DNA of 52,725 nucleotides from Corallococcus sicarius (GTDB lineage Bacteria; Myxococcota; Myxococcia; Myxococcales; Myxococcaceae): the NCBI RefSeq assembly GCF_003611735.1, contig NZ_RAWG01000026.1:1-52725 (forward strand). The letters run 5' to 3'. Below, one piece after another: positions 7,353 to 16,402 of this stretch (position 1 is the stretch's first letter; each line of letters starts with the position of its first letter). The notes below the pieces were generated by a model that saw nothing but the letters and a program-made list of their open reading frames with translations, was not told the DNA's origin and searched no databases. A program made the translations under genes and the position numbers.

Positions 7353-9062
7353 GTGCGCCCCGAACGCCGCCTGGGGGCCCTGGCCCGGGCCCACCGGGGC
7401 GCCTTCCTGGCCGCGCTGTCGGTGAGCGCGGTGACGGGCGTGTTCGCGGTGGTGCAGGCCGCGGTCCTGGCCCACCTGCTGGCCCGTGCGTTCCTTGAAC
7501 GCCCGGAGTGGGAGGCGCTGGGGCCCGGGGTCGGGGCCTTCGCGGCGCTCGTCGTCGCCCGGGCGGTGCTCACGTGGGCCGGGCGGCGGCTGTCGCATCA
7601 CCTGGCGGCGCGTGTGAAGGCGGCGCTGCATGGGGAACTCCACGCGAAGCTGCTTGCCCTGGGGCCGGCCTTCACGCGGGGCGAGCGCAGCGGGGAGTTG
7701 ATCGCCACCGCCACGGAGGGCATCGAGCAGCTTGACGCCTTCTTCAGCCGGGTGCTCCCCCAGCGGGTGGTCGCGGGGCTCGTGCCGCTCGGGGTCATCG
7801 TGGCGGTGGCGCTGAAGGACGGCGCCTCGGGTGCGCTGCTGGCGGTGGCGGCTCCGTGGGTGCCCGTCTTCATGATCTTGATTGGCAAGCAGGCCCAGGC
7901 TCGCAACGAGCGGCAGTGGGTGGAGCTGCGTCGCATGGCGGCGCACTTCCTGGATGTCATCCAGGGCCTGCCGACGCTGAAGCTCGTGGGCCGGAGCAGG
8001 TACCAGCTGGAGGTCATCGGACGGATGACGGAGCGCTTCGCGAGCACGACGCTGGGCGTGCTGCGGGTGGCGTTCCTCTCCGCGCTCGTGCTGGAGCTGG
8101 TCGCGACGCTGAGCACGGCGCTGCTCGCGGTGACGCTGGGCGTGCGGCTGGTGTCCGGCACGGTGGGCTTCGAGGTGGCGCTGCTCGTCCTGTTGCTCGC
8201 GCCGGAGCTCTTCGCGCCGCTGCGGGCGCTGGGAGCGCAGCATCACGCCGGGATGGCGGCGGCCACGGCGGCGGAGCGCATCTTCGCGCTCCTGGACGAA
8301 CCGTTGACGCGCGCGGAGCGGGCGGCTCCGAGGGCCGTGCCTTCGCGCATGCAGGTCCGCTTCGAGGACGTGACCTGCCAGCCTCCGGGCAGCCCGGTGC
8401 CCACGCTCGAAGGCTTCGAACTCACCGTGAGCCCGGGTGAGCGCGTGGCGCTCGTGGGGCCGAGCGGGGTGGGGAAGTCGACCGTCCTCGACCTGCTCCT
8501 CGGCTTCCGCGAGCCCAGCCGGGGGCGCATCCTCGTGGACGGCGTGCCGCTCGCGGCGCTGCCGCTGGAGGCCTGGCGCAAGCAGGTGGCCTGGGTCTCA
8601 CAGTGCCCGTACTTCTTCGACACGACGCTGCGAGACAACCTCCTGCTTGCGCAACCGGGCGCAGCCGATGCGGAGCTGATGCGCATCCTGCGAGAGGTCG
8701 AGCTGGGGCCGGTGATTGCACGGCTCCCCCAGGGACTCGATACGCCGCTCGGCGAGCGGGGGCTGCGACTGAGTGGTGGCCAGCGCCAGCGGCTCGCCCT
8801 GGCGCGGGCGCTGCTCCAGGACGCGCCGCTGCTGCTGCTGGATGAGCCGACCTCACAGCTCGACGACGTCACCGAGGCGGCGGTGTTGCAGGGCGTGAAG
8901 CGGCTCCTTGGCCGTGAGAAGACCCTCTTGCTGGTGACCCACCGGCCCGCGCCGCTGCGGCTCGCGGACCGGGTGGTGGTGCTGTCAGGCAGGGCGCCAC
9001 GGACCCCGGCGCACACGGCTTCGGCGCTGCTGCACCGCGCTCCGCTCGTGGGGCATTCGTGA
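7353..9062 (+). CDS. cydD: Thiol reductant ABC exporter, subunit CydD
   Basis: A 569-residue half-type ABC exporter: an N-terminal transmembrane domain (to about residue 310) fused to a nucleotide-binding domain. The ATPase motifs are complete: Walker A GPSGVGKST, signature LRLSGGQRQR, Walker B LLLLDEPTSQLD and the H-loop VTHRPAPL. CydDC exports glutathione/cysteine or handles haem to the periplasm and is needed to assemble bd oxidases. The assignment as CydD rests on position after cydB and before a second, matching half-transporter. The start is a GTG directly after the cydB stop, with GGAG 6 nt upstream. Confidence 0.85.
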   Translation: MRPERRLGALARAHRGAFLAALSVSAVTGVFAVVQAAVLAHLLARAFLERPEWEALGPGVGAFAALVVARAVLTWAGRRLSHHLAARVKAALHGELHAKLLALGPAFTRGERSGELIATATEGIEQLDAFFSRVLPQRVVAGLVPLGVIVAVALKDGASGALLAVAAPWVPVFMILIGKQAQARNERQWVELRRMAAHFLDVIQGLPTLKLVGRSRYQLEVIGRMTERFASTTLGVLRVAFLSALVLELVATLSTALLAVTLGVRLVSGTVGFEVALLVLLLAPELFAPLRALGAQHHAGMAAATAAERIFALLDEPLTRAERAAPRAVPSRMQVRFEDVTCQPPGSPVPTLEGFELTVSPGERVALVGPSGVGKSTVLDLLLGFREPSRGRILVDGVPLAALPLEAWRKQVAWVSQCPYFFDTTLRDNLLLAQPGAADAELMRILREVELGPVIARLPQGLDTPLGERGLRLSGGQRQRLALARALLQDAPLLLLDEPTSQLDDVTEAAVLQGVKRLLGREKTLLLVTHRPAPLRLADRVVVLSGRAPRTPAHTASALLHRAPLVGHS

Positions 9063-10834
9063 TGCAAGACACGGGTTCCGGCATGGGCTTGCTCTGGAGC
9101 TGGATGCGGGTGACGTGGCCCCGACTCGCGGTCGCGGCGCTGCTCGGGACGCTGACGATTGCCAGCAGCGTGGCGTTGACGGCGGTCTCCGCGGGGTTGA
9201 TCTGCCACGCGGCCTTGCGGGTGCCGCTCGCGGAGTTGCAGCTCGCCATCGTGGGCGTGCGCTTCTTCGGTCTCTGCCGGGCCGGGCTTCGCTACCTGGA
9301 GCGGCTCGTCTCGCATTCGGCCACGTTCGCCCTGCTCGCGAAGATGCGGACGGGCTGCTACCGGGCGCTCGAAGCCATGAGGCCCGCGCAGCTGCGTTCA
9401 CTCGGACGCGGCGACGTGCTGTCGCGGGTCGTGTCCGACGTGGAGACACTCGAGCACTTCTACCTGCGTGTCGTGGCGCCTCCCGTCATCGCGCTCGCCA
9501 TCACGCTGCTGACCTCCGCGTTGCTCGCGGGCTGGAGCCCGGCGCTCGGGCTCCGGTCGCTGGCCGTGCTGGGCGTGGGACTCGTGCTCGCGCCGCTCTT
9601 GACCTGGCGCTTGAGCCGGGGCGCGGGCGCCGCCGAAGTGCAGGCCCGCGCGAGCCTCAAGGCGGCGTGGGTCGACACGCTTCAGGGGGCCGGGGACCTC
9701 CTCCTGCTCGGAGCCCAGGAGCGCATGCGCGCCCGCACCGGCCAGGAGCTGAAGCGGGTCCAGGCCGCCCAGTCCCGGATCGCGAGCGCGGAAGGGGCCG
9801 GCAACGCGGTGGGGGTCCTCGTCGGCGGGCTCATCCCCCTGGTGCTCCTGCCCGTCGCGCTGGACCTGGTGCGACGCGGCGACCTGGGCGTCGCGGACCT
9901 GGTGATGATGGTGCTCGTGCCCATCGCCGCGCTCGAAGCCCTCGCGGGCCTCCCGCTCGCGGTGCAGTCGCTGGGACACAGCCTGGCTGCCGCGCGCCGG
10001 CTCCAGGCGCTCGGACTCGGCGCCGGGGGAGCAGAGGCGGAGCGGACGCTGACGCATGCGGAGGGCGCACCCGGGCCCTTCGCGCTCGAGGCCTGCGAGC
10101 TCCGCTTCCGCTACGACGCGGAGCAGCCGTGGGTCCTGGAGGGCACGTCGTTCGCCGTGCGCACCGGCACGTTCGCGGTCCTCACGGGCGAGAGCGGAGC
10201 GGGGAAGTCCACCCTGCTGCACCTGCTCGCCGAAGCCCAGGCGGGCCATGAGGGCGAACTCCAGCTCGCGGGCCAGGACGTGCGCGACCTGGACGAGGAG
10301 ACGCGGCGCCGCAAGGTCGCGCTCGTCACGCAGTCCCCCCACCTCTTCAATGCGACCCTGCGCGACAACCTCCGCCTGGCGCGGCCCGGCGCGACGGACG
10401 CGGAGCTTCACCGTGCTGCGGACGCGGCGTGCCTCACCGGATGGATCGCCTCCCTGCCGGACGGGCTCGATTCGTGGATGGGAGAGGAGGGGCTGCGGCT
10501 GAGCGGGGGAGAGCGTCAGCGCGTGGCCCTCGCGCGTGCGCTGCTGCAGGACACGCCGCTGCTGCTCCTGGATGAGCCCACCGCGGAGCTCGACACGGAG
10601 ACGGAGCAGCACGTCCTCGCGCACCTCAAGGCCCTGTGCCCCCAGCGGACCGTGTTGATGGTGACGCACCGTCCAGCGGCCCTGGCCTGCGCGGACGTGA
10701 CCTTCCGGATGGAGCTGGGCGGCGGCGTCCGCATGGACTGCCTCCCGGTTGAATCCCACCGGCCCCTTGAAGACCCGCCTGGACGCCACGAAGGCGCGAC
10801 GCCCAGGCAGTCGCCGCGGACCTTCTACTCGTAG
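9062..10834 (+). CDS. cydC: Thiol reductant ABC exporter, subunit CydC
   Basis: A 590-residue half-transporter forming the heterodimer with CydD: transmembrane domain to about residue 325, then a nucleotide-binding domain with Walker A GESGAGKST, signature LRLSGGERQR, Walker B LLLLDEPTAELD and H-loop VTHRPAAL. ATG 9062 overlaps the cydD stop (TGATG), showing translational coupling; a GTG one codon earlier (9059) is the alternative. The last residues after the ABC core (about 30, Pro/Arg-rich) are not typical and overlap the convergent lipoprotein gene by 10 bp. Last gene of the cyd operon. Confidence 0.85.
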   Translation: MQDTGSGMGLLWSWMRVTWPRLAVAALLGTLTIASSVALTAVSAGLICHAALRVPLAELQLAIVGVRFFGLCRAGLRYLERLVSHSATFALLAKMRTGCYRALEAMRPAQLRSLGRGDVLSRVVSDVETLEHFYLRVVAPPVIALAITLLTSALLAGWSPALGLRSLAVLGVGLVLAPLLTWRLSRGAGAAEVQARASLKAAWVDTLQGAGDLLLLGAQERMRARTGQELKRVQAAQSRIASAEGAGNAVGVLVGGLIPLVLLPVALDLVRRGDLGVADLVMMVLVPIAALEALAGLPLAVQSLGHSLAAARRLQALGLGAGGAEAERTLTHAEGAPGPFALEACELRFRYDAEQPWVLEGTSFAVRTGTFAVLTGESGAGKSTLLHLLAEAQAGHEGELQLAGQDVRDLDEETRRRKVALVTQSPHLFNATLRDNLRLARPGATDAELHRAADAACLTGWIASLPDGLDSWMGEEGLRLSGGERQRVALARALLQDTPLLLLDEPTAELDTETEQHVLAHLKALCPQRTVLMVTHRPAALACADVTFRMELGGGVRMDCLPVESHRPLEDPPGRHEGATPRQSPRTFYS

Positions 10835-11085
10835 GTCGGGCTGCAGCGGTTGTAGGCCCAGACACACCGGCGCAGCTGCGCCGTGCGACACGTGTCGGCA
10901 GTCTTGAACGTGGCGCAGTAACACGCCCAGCTGTCCCCCGAAGTACACGTGGGCGTCGCGCTCTGCGCTTCCGGACCGGTCTCCTCGGCCATCGGGGGCT
11001 GCTCGACGGGAGCCTCCGCTTCGGTCGGCTGACCACCACAGGCGCTCAGGGCCACCAGCGACATCATCACGAAGAAACGACGCAT
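10825..11085 (-). CDS. Small Cys-rich lipoprotein
   Basis: An 86-residue protein with a short signal (MRRFFVMMSLVAL) and lipobox LSACG, then an acidic Glu/Pro-rich linker and a compact C-terminal region with six cysteines (PTCTSG, WACYCATF, DTCRT, RRCVW, NRCSP). The cysteines probably form disulfides in a small periplasmic or surface domain. The ATG at 11085 is supported by GGAG 6 nt before it and by the lipoprotein signal; upstream in-frame starts would put 29 non-signal residues in front. It converges with cydC, overlapping by 10 bp. Family and function not recognised. Confidence 0.72.
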   Translation of the reverse strand: MRRFFVMMSLVALSACGGQPTEAEAPVEQPPMAEETGPEAQSATPTCTSGDSWACYCATFKTADTCRTAQLRRCVWAYNRCSPTYE

Positions 11086-11436
11086 GTTTGACTCCAGGTC
11101 AGGGGGAAATGCCATGCGAGACATGGCGCCCTGACGCTGCGACAGGGACTCCTTGAATGTCCAGGAGCCCACGGGTCTCCAACCCTCCGGGATGTGCGCC
11201 CGCGCCCCTCCTGGCCGCGGTGACTTGAATCTTGCGAGCGCGCCGGAACGACAGTGTTTTCATGCGACATCGGCCGGCGGGGCGGCCGTCCCTCCCGTCA
11301 CCTGCCGTGGGATGTGGCCGCATGGCCTCCGGCGGAGCACCTTGCGAGGGATGCGATGCCAATAGCCCCGGGCTTGCGCGGTTGTGATTTCAAGAATCGC
11401 AGTGGTCAAACGCAAGCCTTCCGAAGGGAGAGCGTG
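11086..11436. other. Intergenic region between divergent lipoprotein and kinase genes
   Basis: The 351 bp hold the leaders and promoters of two divergent genes. Next to the lipoprotein start is a two-part hairpin (11098-11135). AAGGGAG at 11424-11430 precedes the kinase start. I see no convincing gene, repeat or clear -35/-10 pair. An open frame continuing upstream of the kinase to 11254 is not supported by a ribosome binding site. Confidence 0.5.
11098..11135 (-). promoter_or_regulatory. Leader hairpin before the small lipoprotein gene
   Basis: GTCAGGG (11098-11104) pairs with CCCTGAC (11129-11135), and inside it GCCATG (11111-11116) pairs with CATGGC (11122-11127) around a 5-nt loop. In the minus-strand transcript the structure ends about 3 nt before the GGAG ribosome binding site at 11092-11095. 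It could influence translation or mRNA stability; no known RNA family is recognised. Confidence 0.35.
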
Positions 11437-13305
11437 GTGCCAGCGAGCCCACCTGACATGACGAGCCCTCCGTCGCCCGGGGGCGCCCAGGCTGCGCCCC
11501 TGCTCTGGATTGGCGAGCCAGAGCCCGCCCGGCTGCGCTGGGTGAGCCCTCGGCTCGCCACGTCCTTCGGGCATCCGCCAGGCGTGTGGCGGGAGCCGGA
11601 CTTCCTCCGCCGTCTGGTGGACTCGAGGGACTTCCCGAGCCTGCAGCGGGCCTGGCGGGGCGTCGCCAGCACGGGCGCCCCGGAGTCCGTGGACTTTCGC
11701 GCGGTCTCCGCCAGGGGAGGCCTGGTCCGCTGGACGGTCGACCTGAGTGCCATGGAGTCCTCGGAAGGGGCCTGGCAGGTGCTCGGCACCCTCCACACCC
11801 GCACCCATCACGAGCGGGAAGAGCTCATCAACAGCATCGACGGCATCGTCTGGGAGGCGGACTGCCTGGTCCGCTTCCGCTTTGTCAGCAAGCAGGGGGA
11901 GCGGCTGCTCGGGTACCCGTTGCGACAGTGGTACGAGGAGCCGGACTTCTGGGTCCAGCACGTCCACCCGGAGGACCGGGGCTGGGCCGCCGAATACTGC
12001 CGCGCCGCCGTGGAGCAGGGCCAGTCCCACGAGTTCGAGTACCGGATGGTCGCCGCCGACGGGCGCGTGGTGTGGCTGCGGGACATCGTGACGGTGGTGC
12101 TCCAGGATGGGCAGGCCCAGGGGCTGCGCGGCATCATGGTGGACGTCACCGCCCAGCATGGCGTCCAGGAGCACCTGGAGCGCACCATCTCCCTGCTGGA
12201 GGCCTCGTTCGACTCGACGGCGGACGGCCTGCTGGTGGTGGGCCGCGACGGGCGCGTGACGGCGTGCAACCGCCGCTTCCAGCAGATCTGGGGCATCCCG
12301 GACGCGCTGGTGGAGCAGCACCTGGACGCACCGCTGCTCGAGGCGGTGCGCGAGCGGCTCGTGGATCCGGAGCAGTTCAACGCGCGGGTGCGCGAGCTGT
12401 ACATGAAGCCGGAGGAGGAGAGCTTCGAGACCATCGAGCTGCGCGATGGGCGCGTCCTGGAGCGCTACTCCCTGCCCCAGCGCCTGGGCGGCGCCATCAT
12501 CGGGCGCGTGTGGAGCTTCCGGGATGTCTCCCAGCGCGTGCGCGCGGAGCGCGAGCGGGAGCGACTGCTGCGCGAGGCCCACGAGGCCATCCAGGTGCGC
12601 GACGACTTCCTCTCCATCGCGTCGCACGAGCTGAAGACGCCGTTGACGCCGCTGCGGCTCTCCCTGCAGCTGCTGCGGCACGTGTTGGAGTCGCGTCAGC
12701 CCGGCACGCTCGGGCAGGTGGACCGCGCGCTCGGCCAGGTGCGGCGCCTGTCCTCGCTCGTCAATGATCTGCTGGACGCGTCCTGCGTGGGCATGTGCCG
12801 GCTGCAGCTGCAGCGCGCGCCGGTGTCACTCCGGGAGCTGGCGCTCGAGGTGTCCTCGGACTTCCACGCCGTCAGCGAGCGGCACCCCATCACCGTCGAG
12901 GCCCCGGACGAAGAGCTCTTCATCCTGGGTGACAGCGGCCGGCTGTCGCAGGTGCTGACGAACCTGGTGGAGAACGCCCTCAAGTACAGCCCGCAGGGCG
13001 GCGCGGTGCGCATGTCACTCGCCCGGAGCGGGGCGGCGGCCGTCCTGTCGGTGACGGACTCCGGCATCGGCATTCCCAAGGAGGAGCAGGAGCACCTCTT
13101 CGAGCGGTTCTTCCGCGCGCGCAACGCCCCCGTCTCGGGCTTTGGCGGACTGGGCCTGGGCCTCTACATCTGCCGCGACATCGTCGAGCGGCACGGCGGC
13201 CACATCTGGGTGGAGAGCGAGCAGGGACGGGGCTCCACCTTCCACGTCTCGCTGCCGCTCCTGGCCGCGCACACACGCCAGGAACAGCCCGCGGCCCCGG
13301 GGTGA
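11437..13305 (+). CDS. PAS-domain sensor histidine kinase
   Basis: About 622 residues, no transmembrane segment, so a cytosolic sensor kinase. After an N-terminal PAS-like region come a PAS domain with PAC (INSIDGIVWEAD to IMVDVTAQH) and a second PAS (LEASFDSTADGLLVVGRDGRV to SFRDVSQRV), then a HisKA domain with phospho-accepting H397 in ASHELKTPLTPLR, and a HATPase domain with N-box NLVENALKYS, G1 DSGIGIP and G2 GGLGLGLYI. No response regulator is adjacent, so it is an orphan kinase. GTG 11437 is preferred because AAGGGAG lies 6 nt upstream; ATG 11458 and upstream in-frame ATGs are alternatives. Confidence 0.85.
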   Translation: MPASPPDMTSPPSPGGAQAAPLLWIGEPEPARLRWVSPRLATSFGHPPGVWREPDFLRRLVDSRDFPSLQRAWRGVASTGAPESVDFRAVSARGGLVRWTVDLSAMESSEGAWQVLGTLHTRTHHEREELINSIDGIVWEADCLVRFRFVSKQGERLLGYPLRQWYEEPDFWVQHVHPEDRGWAAEYCRAAVEQGQSHEFEYRMVAADGRVVWLRDIVTVVLQDGQAQGLRGIMVDVTAQHGVQEHLERTISLLEASFDSTADGLLVVGRDGRVTACNRRFQQIWGIPDALVEQHLDAPLLEAVRERLVDPEQFNARVRELYMKPEEESFETIELRDGRVLERYSLPQRLGGAIIGRVWSFRDVSQRVRAERERERLLREAHEAIQVRDDFLSIASHELKTPLTPLRLSLQLLRHVLESRQPGTLGQVDRALGQVRRLSSLVNDLLDASCVGMCRLQLQRAPVSLRELALEVSSDFHAVSERHPITVEAPDEELFILGDSGRLSQVLTNLVENALKYSPQGGAVRMSLARSGAAAVLSVTDSGIGIPKEEQEHLFERFFRARNAPVSGFGGLGLGLYICRDIVERHGGHIWVESEQGRGSTFHVSLPLLAAHTRQEQPAAPG

Positions 13306-13359
13306 TGGTCCGCGCCCACCCACCGCGCGCTACATGCTGCTCGCGGGGGGCCGGGCCCG

Positions 13360-13387
13360 CGGCGCCACCTGACGTCAGGCGGCGCCG
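13360..13387. terminator. Bidirectional terminator-like hairpin
   Basis: CGGCGCC (13360-13366) pairs with GGCGCCG (13381-13387), and CCTGACGTCAGG (13368-13379) between them is itself a palindrome, leaving one A-C mismatch. It lies between the convergent kinase and beta-lactamase-fold genes. There is no strong T-tract, as is common in high-GC genomes. Confidence 0.55.
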
Positions 13388-13393
13388 GGAGGC

Positions 13394-14959
13394 TCAGGGC
13401 TTCGCGCCGAGCTTCTGGAGCATCTCCACCGCGCGGGTGTTGCTCGGGTTCAGCGCGAGCGACTTCTGGTAGTGGAGGATGGCCTCCGCCTTCTGCCCGG
13501 CCTCCATGTAGCCCTCGCCCAGGCTGTCATGGGCATTGGCGTCCGTGGGGTAGAACTCCACGTTCGCCTTGAAGACCTTCACGGCGTCCGCCTTCTGGCC
13601 CTCCCCGAGCAACCGGTAGCCCAGGTTGTTCAGGTCGTTGAGGAAGAACGTCCCCTTGTCGTCCTTCCTCATCGACCGGTACCAGGCGAGCGCGGCGTCC
13701 GTTCCCTTGAGCCGCGCGAGCAGGTCCACCTGGACGAACGCCGGCGAGGGGCGGGGGACATACGACTTCCAGCCGTACTCGGCGGCGATGCTGTCGGCGA
13801 TGCGGTCGATCAGCAGAAAGCCGGCATCCGAGTTGGTCATGATGACGACGCCGCTGCCCGTGTCGGCGAACGCCGTCAGCGAGCACTGGAAGCCCTCATT
13901 CGAGCCGCCATGCCCGAAGCGGTGCTTGTCCGCCTCCAGCGCGAACCCGAGCCCGAAGCCGTCCGACTGCTTCGTGAACACCTGCTTCGCCATGGCCTGG
14001 GAGATGACCCGCGAGGACTTGCCTGCCCGCGCCTTCGACACCTCGATGGCGATGCGCGACAGGTCAGACGGCGTCGTCCACAGCCCCGCGGCCGCCTGCT
14101 CCGGGTAGACGTGCCACCTGCCCTCCACGCTCTTGCCCGCGAAGGACGTGCCGGAGGCCGCCACGGGCGCGAAGGAGGCGGGCAGGGGCTGCTCGTACGT
14201 GCTGTGCTTCAGGCCCAGCGGCGTCAGCACCGTCTCCTGCATGATCCGCGCGAAGGGCTTCTGGAGCTGGTCCTCCATCATCAACTGGACCACCGTGATG
14301 CCGCCGCCGCTGTAGCGCGTCTTCGTCCCGGGGACGATGTCCACCCGCACCGGCCCGGTGTTGGCGGGCTTCGCTCCATCGAGGATCTGCGCCAGCGTCG
14401 GGAGCGGCGCGGTGACGGCATAGCCGGGGAAGCCGTGCACGGTGGTGCCCGCGCTGTGGCTGATCAGCCGGCGCAGCGTCACCTTCTCCGTCTTCGTGAA
14501 CTCATTCTCCGGCAGCTTCCATGAGACGAGCTTGTCGTTGATGTTCGCGTCCAGCGACCACTTCCCGGCCTCCACGTGGTGCAGCGCCGCGAGCGCCGCC
14601 ACCGGCTTGCTGATGGACGCGGCCTGGAACAGCGTGTCCGGTGTGACGGGGTCCGTGCCACCGGCCTGCTTCACGCCATAGCCCTTGGCCCAGACGAGCG
14701 CGTGCTTGTCGAACACGGCGATGCTGACGCCGGGGACCTTGTACAGCTCCATCCAGCGCTGGATCGACATGCGCTGCGGCTCCTCGCCGGGAATCGTGAC
14801 GGGAGCCAGGCCCGCCTCCACCCGCGCGATCCGCGCCGCTTCGGACGGACGGGCCACCCACTCGGTCGTGGGCTTTCGCGTGTCCGCCGCGGTGAGCAGG
14901 GTCACGGCGCTACAGCCCGCGAGGGCGACGAGGGCGAAGCGGCGAAGCGGCGGATGCAT
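13394..14959 (-). CDS. Beta-lactamase-fold serine hydrolase with C-terminal TPRs
   Basis: A 521-residue exported protein. Residues 1-25 form a signal peptide, with LAGC resembling a lipobox. The class C beta-lactamase-like domain has SxxK in AASISKPVA and HxG in GHGGSNEGF; the second motif reads YSG (RYSGGGI) rather than YxN. The last 110 residues (from about FLNDLNNLGYRLLGEG) form at least two tetratricopeptide repeats ending in HYQKSLALNPSNTRAVEML. The TPRs suggest a protein partner. Family members are DD-peptidases or esterases; the substrate is unknown. Single gene, converging with the histidine kinase. Confidence 0.85.
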   Translation of the reverse strand: MHPPLRRFALVALAGCSAVTLLTAADTRKPTTEWVARPSEAARIARVEAGLAPVTIPGEEPQRMSIQRWMELYKVPGVSIAVFDKHALVWAKGYGVKQAGGTDPVTPDTLFQAASISKPVAALAALHHVEAGKWSLDANINDKLVSWKLPENEFTKTEKVTLRRLISHSAGTTVHGFPGYAVTAPLPTLAQILDGAKPANTGPVRVDIVPGTKTRYSGGGITVVQLMMEDQLQKPFARIMQETVLTPLGLKHSTYEQPLPASFAPVAASGTSFAGKSVEGRWHVYPEQAAAGLWTTPSDLSRIAIEVSKARAGKSSRVISQAMAKQVFTKQSDGFGLGFALEADKHRFGHGGSNEGFQCSLTAFADTGSGVVIMTNSDAGFLLIDRIADSIAAEYGWKSYVPRPSPAFVQVDLLARLKGTDAALAWYRSMRKDDKGTFFLNDLNNLGYRLLGEGQKADAVKVFKANVEFYPTDANAHDSLGEGYMEAGQKAEAILHYQKSLALNPSNTRAVEMLQKLGAKP

Positions 14960-15040
14960 GGCGTTCTCCAGGAAAGGACGGTGGGGCTCGTACGCACGAG
15001 GCCCGCACCGATTGCATCTTCCGCATTCCCCCTGAAGTTT

Positions 15041-15478
15041 CTAGTCCTTGAGGGGCACGGCGCTGAACTGCCCCAGCTCCGCCTGGATGCCATGTCGCGC
15101 CAGCAGCGCGGGCATGTCGATGCCGTTCTCCTTGTAGAAGGCGCCGACCTGGGTGACGGCCTTGTCGATGGCGTCCTGGCTCTCCCACACCGCGATCGTG
15201 GCGATGTTGAAGCGGCCGGGCCCTCCTGTCTTCTCGAACACCACGTGCCCCTGGAATCCGGGCAGCGTCTGGATGAAGGCGAAGTTGCGCCTCATCGCGG
15301 CTTCGAACGGCTCGCGGGCGGCGTCGGGCACCGTGAAGCTGTCGATGCGGAAGCGCAGGTCGGGGTTCTTCTCCAGGTTGATTGAGATCATCTGCGGATG
15401 CTCCTGCTGGGGCGGGCCCACCGTCGCGCAACCGGTGAAGACGGCGAGGAGTGCGACGGCCACGGTCATTCGGGACAT
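15041..15478 (-). CDS. Lipoprotein with ABM-like (dimeric alpha-beta barrel) domain
   Basis: A 145-residue lipoprotein: MSRMTVAVALLAVFTGC gives a lipobox FTGC, followed by about 110 residues resembling antibiotic-biosynthesis-monooxygenase domains (PGFQGHVVFEKTGGPGRFNIATIAVWES, then DAIDKAVTQVGAFYKENGID). Such domains are small ferredoxin-like barrels that degrade haem, oxidise polyketides, or have no known activity. The lipid anchor is unusual for this fold. ATG 15478 is chosen; ATG 15469 is three codons later. It diverges from the AraC gene at 15604, which may regulate it. Confidence 0.72.
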   Translation of the reverse strand: MSRMTVAVALLAVFTGCATVGPPQQEHPQMISINLEKNPDLRFRIDSFTVPDAAREPFEAAMRRNFAFIQTLPGFQGHVVFEKTGGPGRFNIATIAVWESQDAIDKAVTQVGAFYKENGIDMPALLARHGIQAELGQFSAVPLKD

Positions 15479-15603
15479 GGGCGCAAGGTAGCGGGGCACC
15501 GCCGGGCGGACTTGGACGAATTCAGTGTCCTGCACGGCCGCATGGAAACCGGCGTGTTAGAACCGCCGCCTCGAAAAGCGGCAGACCTTCTGAGGGCCGT
15601 CCC

Positions 15604-16377
15604 ATGGATGTGAAGCGGATTGCCGTGAGCGGACGGCTCGCCCCCTACGTGCGAGCCTTCACCCTCGTCGAGGCGCACGAGGAGACGACGCGCACGTTGG
15701 TCCCTGAGACGGGGCTGGTGCTCGGGATCCGCTATCGCGGTTCGGCGACGCAGCTGGATGGCTCCGAGGAGCGCCTGCTTCCCGGACACACGCTCACGGG
15801 GATGCGGACGTCCGCGCGCCGGATGCGGACCTCGGCCGGGGGCGGTGCGGTGCTCGTCGCGTTCCGGGAGGCCGGCGCCGCGAGGTTCTTCGCCGAGCCG
15901 CTTCATGAGCTGTTCGGGCAGACCCTGTCGCTCGCGGACCTGCTTCCGCACAGGGTGCTCGACCGCGTCTCATCCCAGGTGGCGGAGGCGGGGACGGACG
16001 CCCTCCGCATGGGCCTCATCGAGCAGTTCCTCCTTGCGCGACTGCGCCCTCGCGAACCGGACGCGATTGTCGCCGCCGCGGTGGAGGCCATCCAGGCGGC
16101 GCGCGGCTCCGTGCGCATGGGCGCACTCGCGCGTCAGCTCCACCTCAGTCAGGACGCCTTCGAGAAGCGCTTTCGCGCGCAAGTGGGCTCGACGCCGAAG
16201 CAGCTGGCGAGCCTCGTGCGCGTGCGCCACGCGATGGCCTCGTATCGCCCCGGCAGCAGCCTGTCGCGGCTGGCGCTCGACGCGGGCTACTTCGACCAGT
16301 CCCACTTCATTCGCGAGTTCCGCGCCGTCACCGGAGAGGCGCCCCGGCGTTTCTTCCACCGCGCGGAACACTGCTGA
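15604..16377 (+). CDS. AraC-family transcriptional regulator
   Basis: A 257-residue protein with an N-terminal ligand or dimerisation region (about residues 1-150, DUF6597-like in feel) and a C-terminal double helix-turn-helix domain: GALARQLHLSQDAFEKRFRAQVG is the first helix pair and LALDAGYFDQSHFIREFRAVTGEAPRRF is the AraC signature. It binds DNA and probably senses a small molecule. The ATG at 15604 is used; the open frame upstream to 15451 is not supported. It is divergent from the ABM lipoprotein gene and convergent with a second AraC gene; the two AraC proteins are not close copies. Confidence 0.85.
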   Translation: MDVKRIAVSGRLAPYVRAFTLVEAHEETTRTLVPETGLVLGIRYRGSATQLDGSEERLLPGHTLTGMRTSARRMRTSAGGGAVLVAFREAGAARFFAEPLHELFGQTLSLADLLPHRVLDRVSSQVAEAGTDALRMGLIEQFLLARLRPREPDAIVAAAVEAIQAARGSVRMGALARQLHLSQDAFEKRFRAQVGSTPKQLASLVRVRHAMASYRPGSSLSRLALDAGYFDQSHFIREFRAVTGEAPRRFFHRAEHC

Positions 16378-16402
16378 CGCCAGCGTGCCCTCCGCCCGGG
16401 GC

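Noticed and set aside
3012-8246. Open frame of 1744 codons on the minus strand
   Set aside because: Its His/Arg/Glu-rich, low-complexity translation is the reverse of the amidase and cyd genes; no domain is seen and the plus-strand genes are certain.
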